A stretch of 64,000 nt of DNA from Lepus europaeus (lineage: Eukaryota > Chordata > Mammalia > Lagomorpha > Leporidae). The notes beneath the pieces were generated by a model, which was not told the DNA's origin, made no database searches, and saw only the letters and a program-made list of their open reading frames with translations. This document shows positions 19,922 to 31,263 of the stretch, in pieces. The stretch spans positions 35,249,885 to 35,313,884 of the forward strand of contig NC_084844.1 in NCBI RefSeq assembly GCF_033115175.1. The letters are read 5' to 3'. Numbering within the stretch: position 1 is the stretch's first letter; each line of letters opens with the position of its first letter. Made by a program: the position numbers and the translations under genes.

Positions 19922-20572
19922 GTAAGTATTTTTCAGCAACCAAGCCTTCATTAAAAAAAACTGTGTGACTGCATTTATATTTTCAGTTAATGGATTGAAA
20001 ATATTTCTTGGGTTCATTTGGAAGAACATCTAGCCTTTAGGAAGATATATACACAGTATTGTATATATCCACAGTTGGAGGGCAAGAAAGAATACTCCAA
20101 AAAATGTTGTCACTTTATTTGGAACTTCTGTTTACTTTATTGACTGATTGCTTTCTACAAAGTATTTAGTATGTTTTGCACAGAATAATGGATTTATCAA
20201 CTAGTTGTTTTGAAGTGCAGAAGTCCCTCTGTATTGATGGTGGACGGATTCTAGAACCCATCTCCCCCACCACCCAAAACAAAATCTGCAGATTTGTACG
20301 TTTCTTGAATAAAAGGAAATTATACTTACATACTCTGTGCATATCTACCCATATACTTTAAATCATCTCTAGGTTACTCACTGAAAACAATGTAAATACT
20401 ATGGAAACAGATATATTGTGTAATAATGACATGAAGCAATCTGTAGATACTCAATCCAAATGTGTTTTCTGCCCTCCCCAGCCTGACTGCTGCTGCAGAA
20501 TAGTTTTCCATCTGGTTGGTTGAATCCATAGATATGGACATCTATTTCAGTCCTATAGAAAATTTATATACA

Positions 20573-20766
20573 GGGGCTGGCGCTGTGGTGTAGTGGACTA
20601 AGGCTCTGTCTGCGATGCTGGCATCCTGTATGGGTGCTGGTTCATGTCCTGGCTTCTCCTCTTCCGATCCAACTGACTGCTATGACTTTGGAAAGCAGTA
20701 GAAAATGGGCCCTTGCACCAGCGTGGGAGACAAGGAAGAAGCTGGCTTCAGATCAGCTCAACTGGA
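20573..20766 (+). mobile_element. CSINE head half, sense
   Basis: GGGGCTGGCGCTGTGGTGTA to GCTTCAGATCAGCTCA; no tail. Joins an antisense head half. Confidence 0.8.
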
Positions 20767-20770
20767 TGAC

Positions 20771-20896
20771 AGGAGTTTATGCACATTAACAGGGAACTGG
20801 ATCAGAAACAGACCAGCCAGGACTTGAACCAGTGCTCTGATACTGGATGCCTGCATTGCAGGTGGTGGCTTAACCTGATGTGCCACAGCACTGCCT
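20771..20896 (-). mobile_element. CSINE head half, antisense
   Basis: GGGAACTGGATCAGAAACAG to GTGCCACAGCACTGCC. Confidence 0.75.
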
Positions 20897-20912
20897 CTTG
20901 ATTACCATTTAC

Positions 20913-21215
20913 TTTTTTTTTTTCATTTTTTGACAGGCAGAGTTAGTGAGAGAGAGAGACAGAAAGGTCTTCCTTCCGTTGGTTCACCCCCCAAATGGCT
21001 GCTACGGCTGGCGCACTACGCTGATCCGAAGCCAGGAGCCAGGTGCTTCTCCTGGTCTCCCATGCGGGTGCAGGGCCCAAGAACCTGGGCCATCCTCCAC
21101 TGCCCTCCCGGGCCACAGCAGAGAGCTGAACTGGAAGAGGAGCAACCAGGACTAGAACCCGGGGTGCCAGCGCTGCAGGAGGAGGATTAGCCAAGTGAGC
21201 CGCGGCGCCGGCCCC
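20913..21215 (-). mobile_element. Young-type CSINE
   Basis: TTTTTGACAGGCAGAGTTAG to GCCGCGGCGCCGGCCC. Confidence 0.92.
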
Positions 21216-21528
21216 CGATTAGTTTTTATGAAAGATATCGTAGAAATTAGTATATTACAGTTTCACAGAAATGATTGCTGTTTTGACAATTTGCCACAGA
21301 TTGCTTTCTTCTGTGTCTTCTCTTGGGTTTCATAAGCTTGTAAATACAACATAAGCTTAGAGAGGTATGAAGGAATAAAGTTTAAACCAAATACTAGTTC
21401 TTTTTGGAATTGTTGTGTTCCCTGGAGTTCAGCCTCACTTCTCCTTGTTCTGTTTGTACTCCCCATGGAAAGATACCCTAATAAGGTAAAATTTTTATTG
21501 ATTTTTTTATTTGTTTGTGTGTTCATAG

Positions 21529-21648
<120 letters not shown>

Positions 21649-21760
21649 TAGTTGCTTGATAACATCAGATTGTTTATTGGAACCTGAAAACAATATAGTT
21701 GAGTACCTTTATCCAGACTGGTTTAACCATGTGCTAGCTAATTAAATACTCTTTCGGAAT

Positions 21761-21871
21761 GGTGATTAAGACGCTGCTTGGGATGCCTATGTCCCTTATC
21801 AAGGTGGGCCCAGCTGAGTCCAGGCTCTGTTCCTGATGCCAGCTTCTTGGTAACATACACCCTGCCAGTCA
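21761..21871 (+). mobile_element. Old CSINE subtype fragment
   Basis: GGTGATTAAGACGCTGCTTG and CCAGCTTCTTGGTAACATAC match a subtype also seen at 47127. Confidence 0.6.
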
Positions 21872-21983
21872 ACAGCAGAGAGCTGGACTGGAAGAGGAGC
21901 AACTGGGACTAGAACCCGGCACCCATATGGGATGCCAGCATCGCAGGCGGAGGATTAACCAAGTGAGCCATGGTGCCGGCCCC
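21872..21983 (-). mobile_element. CSINE head fragment
   Basis: AGCAGAGAGCTGGACTGGAA to GAGCCATGGTGCCGGCCC, fused to the preceding sense fragment. About 230 bp past exon 3. Confidence 0.85.
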
Positions 21984-22099
21984 CATAGTGTTTTCATTAT
22001 ATACGTTTTTTTGTGATCTGTTTAAAGATTCCTCATATGTATGGATTTCAAAATTTTTTTCACTAAGATAACCGTCATTTTTTTTATGCAAGAACTTAG

Positions 22100-22410
22100 T
22101 TTTTATTTTAAACATTTTTATTTTATTTGAAAGATGAAAGAGAGAGAAAGAAAGAGAGATATCTCATATCTGCTGGTTCACTTCCCAAATGAGGTAGGGC
22201 TAGGCCCAAACCCACAGCATGGAACTCAATCCCAGTTTCCCATGTAGGTGGCAGGGACCCAACTGCTTAAGCCAATAGTTGTTGCCTTCAGGGTGTGTGT
22301 TAGCAGGAAGCTAGAATTAGGAGCAGAGCTGGAACTGGAGCCCAGGCACTCCGGTGTGGGGTGCAAACATGTGAAGCAGTGTGCCAAAGCACTATGCCAA
22401 CACCTGCCTC
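22100..22410 (-). mobile_element. Degenerate CSINE
   Basis: TTTATTTTATTTGAAAGATG to AGCACTATGCCAACACCTGC. It ends under 90 bp before exon 4. Confidence 0.7.
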
Positions 22411-22497
22411 TAAAGTTACCTTTTAATTAGATTCCCTTGAATTTTTGAAGCATAATTGTACATTAAAAATAGAGATTTTTTTTTTTTTCATTCTTAG

Positions 22498-22671
22498 GGA
22501 AGCCAGTCGATGAGGGCTCACACAAAAAAGCTGAAGAACCATTGTCATGTTGTTGTACATGCCACTCGAAGACTTTTACAAACAATGAAATGAACCAACG
22601 AACTTCACGTCATTTCAACAGTCCAAGCAGACTACCTTCTGAAAAAAGTGGAGCTTCATCAACTTGTCAAG
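22498..22671 (+). CDS. BRIP1: BRIP1 exon 4, 174 bp
   Basis: The acceptor is TTCATTCTTAG (ends 22497) and the donor GTAATT at 22672. It begins [20 protein letters not shown] and continues [14 protein letters not shown], then a Ser-rich stretch to STCQ with a split Asp codon. This is the insertion between Walker A and motif Ia that is specific to the FANCJ branch. It is hydrophilic, probably flexible, and less conserved than its neighbours. The Cys cluster CCCTCH here is not the Fe-S domain. Length equals the human exon as I remember it. Confidence 0.94.
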
Positions 22672-22891
22672 GTAATTTACATTTTGGGTGGGTCTGTGTA
22701 TCTAATAGGGGCCTTAATTCTTACTGTTATGAGACCTAATTTAGATAAATTTAGTTAGCATGTAAATCATTTTGTGTCTCTAATTTTTCTGGAATTATTT
22801 TAAGATAATATACACCGTAGTCAAAAATCCTTGAAATTTTTTTTTGTTATTGTTAATTTATTGAGACAATTTTTTAAATAATTTTTTTTAC

Positions 22892-23116
22892 TTTTTAAGA
22901 TTTATTTATTTATTTGAAAGTTAGAATCACAGAGACAGAGGGAGACAGAAAAGGAGAGATCTTCCATCCTCTGGTTCACTCCCCAAATGGCCACAATGGA
23001 CAGGGCTGGGCCAGGTTGAAGCCAGGAAACGGGAGCTTCATCTCAGTCTACCATGTGGATTCAGGGGCTCAAGTACTTGGCTTGGATCATCTTCTGCTTT
23101 GCCTTTGTGTTGTGGG
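22892..23116 (-). mobile_element. CSINE tail half
   Basis: TTTTAAGATTTATTTATTTA to TCATCTTCTGCTTTGCC, where it joins a sense tail half. Confidence 0.78.
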
Positions 23117-23200
23117 CCCTTAATCCACATGAGAGACCCAGAAGAAGCTGCTGGCTTCTGGCTTTGGTGTGACTTTGCCTTTCAAATAAAATAAATATTT
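23117..23200 (+). mobile_element. CSINE tail fragment, sense
   Basis: CCACATGAGAGACCCAGAAG to CTTTCAAATAAAATAAATAT. Confidence 0.7.
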
Positions 23201-23542
23201 TTTTTTTTAATTACTTTTTGACAGGCAGAGTAGACAGTGAGAGAGAGAGAGAGAAAGGTCTTCCTTTGCTGTTGGTTCACCCTTCAGTGGCTGCCGCGGC
23301 CGGCGTGCTGCAGCTAGCCCATTGCACTGATCCGAAGCCAGGAGCCAGGTGCTTCTCCTGGTCTCCCATGGGGTGCAGGGCCCAAGCACTTGGGCCATCC
23401 TCCACTGCACTCCTGGGCCATAGCAGAGAGCTGGCCTGGAAGAGGGGCAACTGGGACAGAATCCGTTGCCCCGACCGGGACTGGAACCCGGGGTGTCAGC
23501 GCTGCAGGCAGATAATTAGCATATTGAGCCACGTCGCTGACC
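23201..23542 (-). mobile_element. Young-type CSINE
   Basis: TTTTTGACAGGCAGAGTAGA to GCCACGTCGCTGACC. Flanks AATAAAATAAATATTT and AATAAAATAAGTATTT differ at one base. Confidence 0.93.
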
Positions 23543-23575
23543 AATAAAATAAGTATTTTTTTAAAAGTCTGTTTA

Positions 23576-23908
23576 GGGGCCGGCGCTGTGGCACAGTGGG
23601 TTAACGCCCTAGCCTGAAGTGCCAGCATCCCATATGGGCGCTGGTTCGAGACCTGGCTGCTCCACTTCCGATCCAGCTCTCTGCTATGGCCTGGGAAAGC
23701 AGTAGAAGATGGCCCAAGTCCTTGGGACCCTGCACCGGTACAGGAGACCTGGAAGAAGCTTCTGGCTCCTGGCTTCTGGCTTCAGATTGGCACAGCTCCA
23801 GCTGTTGTGGCCAATTGGGGAATGAGCCATCAATGGAAGACCTCTGTCTGTGTGTGTGTGTGTGTGTAACTCTGACTTTCAAGTAAATAACTATATCTTT
23901 AAAAAAAA
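23576..23908 (+). mobile_element. CSINE, older type
   Basis: GGGGCCGGCGCTGTGGCACA head, GGTTCGAGACCTGG B-box and CAAGTAAATAACTATATCTT tail. Carries a (TG)n expansion near 23851. Confidence 0.92.
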
Positions 23909-23914
23909 GTCTTT

Positions 23915-24249
23915 TTTTTTTTTTGTCAGGCAGAGTGGACAGAGAGAGAGACAGAGAGAAAGGTCTTCCTTTGCCGTTGGTTCACCTTCCAATGGCTGCC
24001 ACTGCCGCCGCGCTGTGGCCGGCGCACCGTGCTGATCCGTAGGCAGGAGCCAGATGCTTCTCCTGGTCTCCCATGGTGTGCAGAGCCCAAGCACTTGGGC
24101 CATCCTCCTCTGTACTCCCGGGCCATAGCAGAGAGCTGGCCTGGAAGAGGAGCAACCAGGACAGAATTTGGCGCCCCGACTGGGACTAGAACCCGGTGTG
24201 CTGGTGCCACAAGGCAGAGGATTAGCCTGTTGAGACACAGTGCCGGCCT
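23915..24249 (-). mobile_element. Young-type CSINE
   Basis: GTCAGGCAGAGTGGACAGAG to GTGCCGGCCT. Duplication AAAAAAAAGTCTTT at 23901-23914 and 24250-24263, inside the tail of the previous SINE. Confidence 0.94.
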
Positions 24250-24314
24250 AAAAAAAAGTCTTTAATTTTTCTGTTATTAGATTATTTTCCTATTGTTAAA
24301 TTTTTTATTGCTAC

Positions 24315-24642
24315 TTTTTTTTTTGGACAGGCAGAGTGGATAGTGAGAGAGAGAGACAGAAAGAAAGGTCTTCCTTTTTGCCATTGGTTCACCCTCCAAT
24401 GGCCGCTGTGGCCGGCTCATCGCGCTGATCCGAAGGCAGGAGCCAGGTGCTTCTCCTGGCCTCCCAAGCGGGTGTAGGGCCCAAGCACTTGGGCCATCCT
24501 CCACTGCACTCCTGGGCCATAGCAGAGAGCTGGCCTGGAAGAGGGGCAACCGGGATAGAATCCGGCGCCCCAACCGGGACTAGAACCTGGTGTGCCGGTG
24601 CTGCAAGGCGGAGGATTAGCCTGTTAAGCCACGGCGCCGGCC
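24315..24642 (-). mobile_element. Young-type CSINE
   Basis: GGACAGGCAGAGTGGATAGT to GCCACGGCGCCGGCC. Flanks ATTGCTACT and ATTGTTACT. Confidence 0.93.
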
Positions 24643-24699
24643 AATTGTTACTGTTTCAGATTTAACATTTATGACCCATTTTTCAAAAAAAAAAAAAAA

Positions 24700-25003
24700 A
24701 ATTGCGTCTATTTGAAAAGCAAAGATAGACAGGTAGACATATTTTCTATCCTCTGGTTCACTTCTCAAAGGCTTGCAATAGGCAGTCTGGGCCAGGCCAA
24801 AGCCAGGATTGCAGAACTCAATCTAGGTCTCTCACCTGGGTGACTGGAACCCAGGTACTCGAGCCGTCTCCTGCTGCCTCTCAGCATATGCATTAGCAGG
24901 AAGCTGGAATTGAGAGCACGGCTGGATCTTGAACCCAGGCACTCTCAGATGGGATATGCGTGTCCCAAGCAGCATCCTAACAACTCTACCAAATGTCCAC
25001 CTC
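24700..25003 (-). mobile_element. Degenerate CSINE
   Basis: TTGCGTCTATTTGAAAAGCA to CTACCAAATGTCCACCTC. Confidence 0.65.
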
Positions 25004-25152
25004 TGATTGTTGTTTTGGTAAATTGGGATTACTCTTATGTGTTACATGGCAATTAAGCTTTTCTAAAACTAAATTAAGACTTAGTAAACATTTCCAACAT
25101 CTTTAATGGGTCTGTGCATTAAGTCCATATGAGTCCATTGACTTATTTGGAA

Positions 25153-25371
25153 CAGGGTTTCTCAACTGTTTATATTAACAGTTGGAATAGTTTTTTGTTT
25201 TGGGAGCTGTCCTGTGTATTGTGAGATGCTTGAAAGGACCCCTGGCCTCTAACACTAGAACCGGTAGTACTATCTCTTTTTGAACAACCAAAAGTGTCTC
25301 CAGGCCTTGGTCCATTTCCCTAGGTAAGGAGTAGTAGTGTTAACCTGTGCCCTGATTGAGTATCACTGAAC
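25153..25371 (+). mobile_element. MER20 DNA transposon fossil (hAT-Charlie, non-autonomous)
   Basis: Begins CAGGGTTTCTCAACTGTTTA and contains GGGAGCTGTCCTGTGTATTG, CCCTGGCCTCTAACACTAGA and CAACCAAAAGTGTCTCCAGG. These are recognisable MER20 landmarks in the correct order over about 219 bp, the full element length. Confidence 0.75.
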
Positions 25372-25439
25372 TAGATTGTTTTGTTGTTTTTGTACTGGTT
25401 TTCCTGGATATTGCAGAGCTCAGAATTAAATACCTTGCC

Positions 25440-26215
25440 TAAAATCTGTATGAAAATCCAAAGAATAGCCAAGATATTTTTGAAGCAGCAGATCTGAGTG
25501 AGCAACTTGATTTACCAGATGTCATGATTGATTTTACAGGACATAAAGCTGCAGTCATTAATAAAGTCTGATGATAGCACAGTGATAGGCCAGTGTATTT
25601 TTTTTTAAGATTTATTTATTTTACTTGAAAGTCAGGGTTACGCAGGGAGTGGAGAGGCAGAGAGAGAGAGAAGTCTTCTCTCCGCTGGCTCACACCCCAA
25701 TTAGCCACAACGGCCGGTGCTGTGCTGATCAGGAACCAGGAGCTTCCTCCAGATCTCCCATGTGGGTGCATGGGCCCAAGGACTTGGGCCATCTTCCACT
25801 GCCTTCCCCGGGCCATAGCAGAGAGCTGGAAGTGGAGCAGCTGAGACTCAAACTGGCACCCACATGGGATGCTGGCTCTGCAGGTGGTGGGTTTACCTGC
25901 TACACCACAGCACTGGCCCCAGACCAATGTAAATGTATAAAGAACCAAACTCAAGTTCCACATACATCTAGAAACTTTTTATTTTTATAGAAGTTCTCGT
26001 GCAGAGCGTAGGGGAAAAGAGGGACTTTTCCATATGTAGTATTGGGACTGTTAGGTACCCATATGGTGAAAATTGACATTGGAAGCCTACTTTACACCAT
26101 GCACAAAAATCCATTCTAGGTAGATTAAAGATCTGCGTATTGAAGGCAAAGCTGTTAAGATTTTAGAATATAGTGCTTTTCAAACTACTTGTGTTCTTAA
26201 GACCCCTAGGAAGAA
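25440..26215 (+). mobile_element. L1 LINE relic (ORF2 part), sense, split by a SINE
   Basis: 25440-25597 (AATCCAAAGAATAGCCAAGA, ATAAAGCTGCAGTCATTAAT) and 25921-26215 (CAGACCAATG, CCATATGGTGAAAATT, GGTAGATTAAAGATCTGCG) match consecutive parts of L1 ORF2 in sense orientation. Highly diverged and without an open frame. It is in BRIP1 intron 4. Confidence 0.65.
25598..25920 (-). mobile_element. CSINE, older type, in an L1 relic
   Basis: TTTTTTTTAAGATTTATTTA to CTACACCACAGCACTGGCCC. Splits the sense L1 fragment. Confidence 0.88.
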
Positions 26216-26494
26216 ACATAACTTGCAAATGGAACGGGATAGTGGATCAGGGAAGTTCTGGGTCTTTCATCCCTATTTTAGAAATTTTAAGCAGTATTTT
26301 TTTTTTTTAAAGTCCTCTTAAAAACTTTAAAAGCAATAGTGTGTGGCATAGATTCACTTATGTGTTTGTGTAGGCCTAAACTTGTTTTTTGAAAAGTGTG
26401 TTGAACTTGCTTATGTAGATTTTTCACCCTGTAAATAGTATTTAAATCCTTTAAAATCAAGGACTGTTTGTTTTTCATGGAATCTGGCTATTGT

Positions 26495-26829
26495 TTTTTT
26501 TTTTTTTTTGACAGGCAGAGTAGATAGTGAGAGAGAGAGAGACAGAGAGAAAAGTCTTCCTTTTTGCCGTTGGTTCACCCTCCAATGGCCGCTGCGGCTG
26601 GCTCATCGCGCTGATCCGAAGCCAGGAGCCAGGTGCTTCTCCTGGTCTCCCATGCGGGTGCAGGGCCCAAGGACTTGGGTCATCCTCCACTGCCTTCCCG
26701 GGCCCTAGCAGAGAGCTGGCCTGGAAGAGGGGCAACCGGGATAGAATCCGGCGCCCCAACCGGGACTAGAACCCGGTGTTGCCGGCGCTGCAAGGCAGAG
26801 GATTAGCCTGTTAAGCCACAGCGCCGGCC
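26495..26829 (-). mobile_element. Young-type CSINE
   Basis: GACAGGCAGAGTAGATAGTG to GCCACAGCGCCGGCC. Duplication CTGGCTATTGT at 26484-26494 and 26830-26840. Confidence 0.95.
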
Positions 26830-27064
26830 CTGGCTATTGTATGAACTCAGTATAATAGATGAGTTGTAAATTAGTTCAAGCCGAGGATGTGCAAGGAATT
26901 TACAGTGGGGAGCAAAGACGATGCTACCTTTCCAAATCCTCACATATAGGAAAAGGGAAAAACCAGTATATAGAAATAGTTAAGAACAGGGTTATAAACA
27001 TTAAGGAAAAAGGAAATGTGTTTGCTGTGTTCCCGGGGTGTTGGGTTTGGCTGTATGCCTAGGG

Positions 27065-27215
27065 CTTACACTTAGACTTTAGAGTCAGCAGGACTCAGCC
27101 ACATCCAGCTCTGCCACTTCAGCAGCCATGTGATGTTGGGCAAGTTAGAGAATTCTCATTTGGTAGTCAGATTGTCAAGTGGGGATAATTAACATTACTG
27201 GGTGATTAAGAAGTC
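27065..27215 (+). mobile_element. MIR fossil
   Basis: CTTTAGAGTCAGCAGGACTC, GCTCTGCCACTTCAGCAGCC and GATGTTGGGCAAGTTAGAG are classic MIR landmarks. BRIP1 intron 4. Confidence 0.75.
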
Positions 27216-27269
27216 ATTGATGACTTTGACGATTAGCTTTCAGGATTGTCGTATTAAAAGATAGATTAT

Positions 27270-27605
27270 GGCCGGTGCCGTAGCTTAACAGGCTAATCCT
27301 CCGCCTTGCGGTGCCTGCACACCGGGTTCTAGTCCCGGTTGGGGCGCCGGATTCTGTCCCGGTTGCCCCTCTTCCAGGCCAGCTCTCTGCTATGGCCCGG
27401 GAAGGCAGTGGAGGATGGCCCAAGTGCTTGGGCCCTGCATCCGCATGGGAGACCAGGAGAAGCACCTGGCTCCTGGCTTCGGATCAGCGCAGCACGCCAG
27501 CCGCAGCGGCCATTGGAGGGTGAACCAACGGCAAAAAGGAAGACCTTTCTCCCTGTCTCTCTCTCTCACTATACACTCTGCCTGTGGGGAAAAAAAAAAA
27601 ATTTA
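27270..27605 (+). mobile_element. Young-type CSINE
   Basis: GGCCGGTGCCGTAGCTTAAC to CACTCTGCCTGTGGGGAAAA. Perfect 14-bp duplication AAAAGATAGATTAT (27256-27269 and 27606-27619). Confidence 0.96.
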
Positions 27606-27710
27606 AAAAGATAGATTATATGAGTTTGACTCTAATCAATATTTTTAAGCCTAACGAAGATGAAGAAGCTTAATAGAAAAAGAACATTGAGACACTATAA
27701 AGAAAGATGG

Positions 27711-28045
27711 TTTTTTTTTTTAAAGATTTATTTATTTATTTGAAAGTCAGAGTTACACAGAGAGGAAAGGCAGAGAGAGAGAGAAGTCTTCCATCCGATG
27801 GTTTACTCCCCAGATGGCCGCAATGGCTGGTGCTGCACCAATCTGAAGCCAGGAGCCAGGAGCTTCTTCTGGGTCTCCCACGTGGGTGCAGGGACCCAAG
27901 GAGTTGGGCCATCTTTTGCTGCTTTCCCAGGCCATAGCTTAGAACTGGATCAGAAGAGGAGCAGCCGGGACTAGAATCGGTGTCAATATGGGATGCTGGC
28001 GCTTCAGGCCAGGGTGTTAACCCGCTGTGCCACAGCGCCAGCCCC
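27711..28045 (-). mobile_element. CSINE, older type
   Basis: AAAGATTTATTTATTTATTT to GTGCCACAGCGCCAGCCCC. GAAAGAT on both flanks. Confidence 0.88.
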
Positions 28046-28369
28046 GAAAGATTTTTATTGCAATGAAATACAGTTTCCTGAGAGGATCTTAAAATTATAT
28101 TTCTCAGACCTTGTTTTTGAAAGTAGGCTACAAAAATATAAATCTATTTAAACAATCAATATTGGACTTCTCCTGTAAAAAGCATGTTCGTCAAAAAGTT
28201 TGCTGTATCTGGTAAATTGGTAAAAAAGTCTTTTTGAAACATGTTCAGTATTACTTGTTTTAAACTGTGTTATGAACATTTGACAAATATTTCACCTTGG
28301 TTTCAGTTTTCTTCTGTATTGATTTCCTACGTTTAAGATTTTTATGCTAATTTTTTATTCTTACATTAG

Positions 28370-28497
28370 ACTCTCCTGAAAAAAATACTCTGGCTGCAAA
28401 GTTATCTGCCAAGAAACAGGCATCCAAATCCAGGGATGGAAATGATGACTTTCAAGTAGACAAGAAAAGAATTCGACCCTTGGAAACTGCACAGCAG
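28370..28497 (+). CDS. BRIP1: BRIP1 exon 5, 128 bp (start of nuclear localisation region)
   Basis: The acceptor is TTACATTAG (ends 28369) and the donor GTAAAC at 28498. It completes an Asp codon, reads [20 protein letters not shown], then [20 protein letters not shown] and QQ, ending in phase 0. The basic KKRIRP, together with RKRHC at the start of the next exon, forms the nuclear localisation signal region mapped in FANCJ. A sense-oriented SINE sits only 51 bases beyond the donor. Confidence 0.94.
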
Positions 28498-28548
28498 GTA
28501 AACAGAATTTGTTGGCAGTGAAATGATCTTGTTAGTTAAAGCTAACTA

Positions 28549-28894
28549 CGGGGGGCTGGCGCAGTGGTGCAGTAGGTTAATCTTCCGCCTGCGGCACTGG
28601 CATCCCATATGGGCGCTGGTTCTAGTCCTGGTTGCTCCTCTTCTGGTCCAGTTCTCTGCTGTGGCCCAGGAGGGCAGAGGAGGATGGCCCAGGTGCTTGG
28701 GCCCCTACACCAACGTGGGAGATCTGGAAGAAGCTCCTGGCTCCTGGCTTCGGATTGGTGCAGCTCTGGCCATTGCGGCCATTTGGGGAGTGAACCAATG
28801 GAAGGAAGACCTTTCTCTCTGTGTCTCTCTCTCTCTCTCACTGTAATTCTACCTGTCAAATAAATAAATAAAAATCTTTTTTTTTTAAAAAAAG
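28549..28894 (+). mobile_element. CSINE close to the exon 5 donor
   Basis: GGGGGGCTGGCGCAGTGGTG to CTACCTGTCAAATAAATAAA. Duplication AAAGCTAACTA (28538-28548 and 28895-28905). It starts 51 bp after exon 5. Confidence 0.94.
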
Positions 28895-28924
28895 AAAGCT
28901 AACTATGTATAGTCAAGAATCAAG

Positions 28925-29205
28925 TTTTTTATTTATTTGAGAGGTAGAGTTATAGACATATGGAGGGAGAGACAGAGAGAGGTCATCCATACAGTGATTC
29001 ATTCCCCAAATGGCTGCAATGGCCAGGAACTTCTTCCGGGTCTCCCATGTGGATGTAGGAGTCCAAGCACTTGAGCATCTTTCACTGCTTTCCCAGGCCA
29101 CCAGTAGGGATTGGAAGTGGAGCATCTGGAACTTGAACTGGCGCCCATATCTAATGCCGGTATCACAGGCAGAGGCTTAATCTGCTATGCCACGGGGCCA
29201 GCCCC
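28925..29205 (-). mobile_element. CSINE, older type
   Basis: TTTTTTATTTATTTGAGAGG to CTATGCCACGGGGCCAGCCC. Confidence 0.82.
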
Positions 29206-29474
29206 AAGTATCAGGTTTTCAGTGGCACTTTTGGAGATCAGTTGGGCAACATGACAGCAGTGTATTAAATGACAATATTGTAACTTCATTTTATATTTGT
29301 TACAAAAGAGTTATTACAGCATATTATTCATAGTAATGTCACTTAGGTGAAACAGAATGGTGATTCTTTCAATATATGAGTAATCGTTTTTTCCCCCACA
29401 GTTTCTAGTATTTATTTTTCTTGTCTTAGAGAGTATCATAGCTACTTGGAATTATTCCTCATGTACATTAAGAC

Positions 29475-29580
29475 AGTAGGATATGGAGGAAAGAACATGG
29501 ACCCTGGCGAAGTACAGATGTTCAAATCCTGGCTGTCATCATATGAGGAATTTGACAGTAAATTTTTAACTTAAGGTGTA
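29475..29580 (+). mobile_element. MIR-like fragment
   Basis: AGAACATGGACCCTGGCGAA and TTCAAATCCTGGCTGTCATC resemble the MIR 5' half. Confidence 0.4.
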
Positions 29581-29761
29581 TTTTGGTAATACAGCTCTTT
29601 AACTTTTTAACCACTCCGTTGTTTTTAATCTAATAATGGCATTTTCTTTTGGCCAAAATAACATTGATATGAATATTTATGTTATAGGGTCTTTGATATT
29701 AATAGTTTTAGCATAATGACAGTGCTTACTTTTACGTACTATGTTCTGAAGATGGATAGAT

Positions 29762-30054
29762 GGGGGCCAATGTTGTGATACAGCAGGTTGAGCCACTGAT
29801 TACAACATTGATTGGAGTCCTGGCTTCCAATCCAGCTTCTTGCAATGCACCTGGGAAAGCAACAGAATGTGGCTCAAGTACTTGTCCAATCACGTGGGAG
29901 ACTCCAGTAGAATTCCAGGCTCCTGGCTTCAGCCTGGCCCAGCCTTGCAACTGTTTGGGGAGTGAACCGGCAGATCTGGAGGAGCTTTTTCTCTCTGTCC
30001 CTCCTTCTTTATCTGTTATTCTGTCCTTCAAGTAAATGAATAAATCGTAAAAAA
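29762..30054 (+). mobile_element. Old CSINE subtype
   Basis: GGGGGCCAATGTTGTGATAC to CCTTCAAGTAAATGAATAAA. Confidence 0.82.
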
Positions 30055-30389
30055 TTGATGATAAAATTTGTACATTTCTAAAAATTACTTAATGGTTGAA
30101 ATTACCAGATGTTTTAATGAAGTATACTTTTTATAAATGAACATAATGTTTTCTCAGAATTCATGGCACTGAGGTTGGGGAGGCTGAGATTTTAACAGAC
30201 TTAGTTATAAATAAAAATTATTAACTGGCATGCCATTTATAGGTTTGTAATTTGGTGCTTTTAATTAAATGTATTTAAGGTGTACTTGGATTCTTATGTA
30301 ATTGTATCGTTACATTGAAAATCTTTTTTAATTTTTATGATTAAGCCTTGATTTTAGAAATAGAATAAACTAGTTTATTTAGAAGATTT

Positions 30390-30704
30390 TCTTTAAAGAT
30401 TTATTTCTATATTTATTTGAAACCAGAGAGAGAGAAAAGATCTTCCATCTGCTGGTTTACTTCCAAAATGGCCACAACATCAAGGGCTGGGCAGGCTGAA
30501 GCCAGAAGCCAGGAGCTCCATCTGGATCTTCTGCGTGGGTGTCAAGGGCCCAAATACCTAAGCCGTCTTACGCCGCTTTCCTAGGTGTTAGTAGCAGTAA
30601 GCTGGGTTGAAAGTAGAACAACTGAAACTGGAACTGGCACTCTGGTTTGGGATGCTGGCTTTGCAAGAGGTGTTAAAACTCACTGCATCCCAATGCCAGT
30701 CCTC
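30390..30704 (-). mobile_element. CSINE, older type
   Basis: TTTAAAGATTTATTTCTATA to TGCATCCCAATGCCAGTCCT. Confidence 0.78.
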
Positions 30705-30958
30705 CTCACCCTGCCGCACCACCAGTTTATTTTTGCAAAAGCACCAGTTACAATTGAAGTGCTTCTCTCTCCCCACCCCTTACTAGTATGTATGTAGAGT
30801 TGGATATTGTGAAGTAAGTCTAAACATAAAAATTTTATTCTCTGACTTCACTGGTTGTCATTTTGTCTATAAGCAAGGAATTATCAGTATAAATGCTTTT
30901 TTCTCCCCATATGACTTGAATAAATAAGTCTTTGGCAATTAGGAATAAGAACATATTC

Positions 30959-31262
30959 AGGAGCCAGCACTGTGGCTGCAGTGCCAGCATTCCATATGGG
31001 CACTGGTTTGAGTCCCGGCTGCTCTACTTCTAATCCAGCTCTCTTCAATGGCCTAGGAAAGCAATAAAAGATGGCTCAAGTCCTTGGGCTCCTGCACCTG
31101 TGCGGAAGACCTGGAAGAAGCTCCTGGCTTTTGATCTGCCCAGCTCTGGCTGTTGCGGCCACTTGGGGAGTAAACTAGTGGATGGAAGACCTCTCTCTCT
31201 GCCTCTGCCTCTCTGTAATGCTGCCTTTTAAATAAATAAATAAATCTAAAAAAAAAAAAAAA
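30959..31262 (+). mobile_element. CSINE, head shortened
   Basis: AGGAGCCAGCACTGTGGCTG to AAATAAATAAATAAATCTAA. Confidence 0.85.
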
Positions 31263-31263
31263 G

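Noticed and set aside
23600-23700. tRNA gene suggested by A and B box-like sequences in SINE heads
   Set aside because: The tRNA-like heads are part of CSINEs and do not fold as a full tRNA. They reflect the tRNA ancestry of the SINE.
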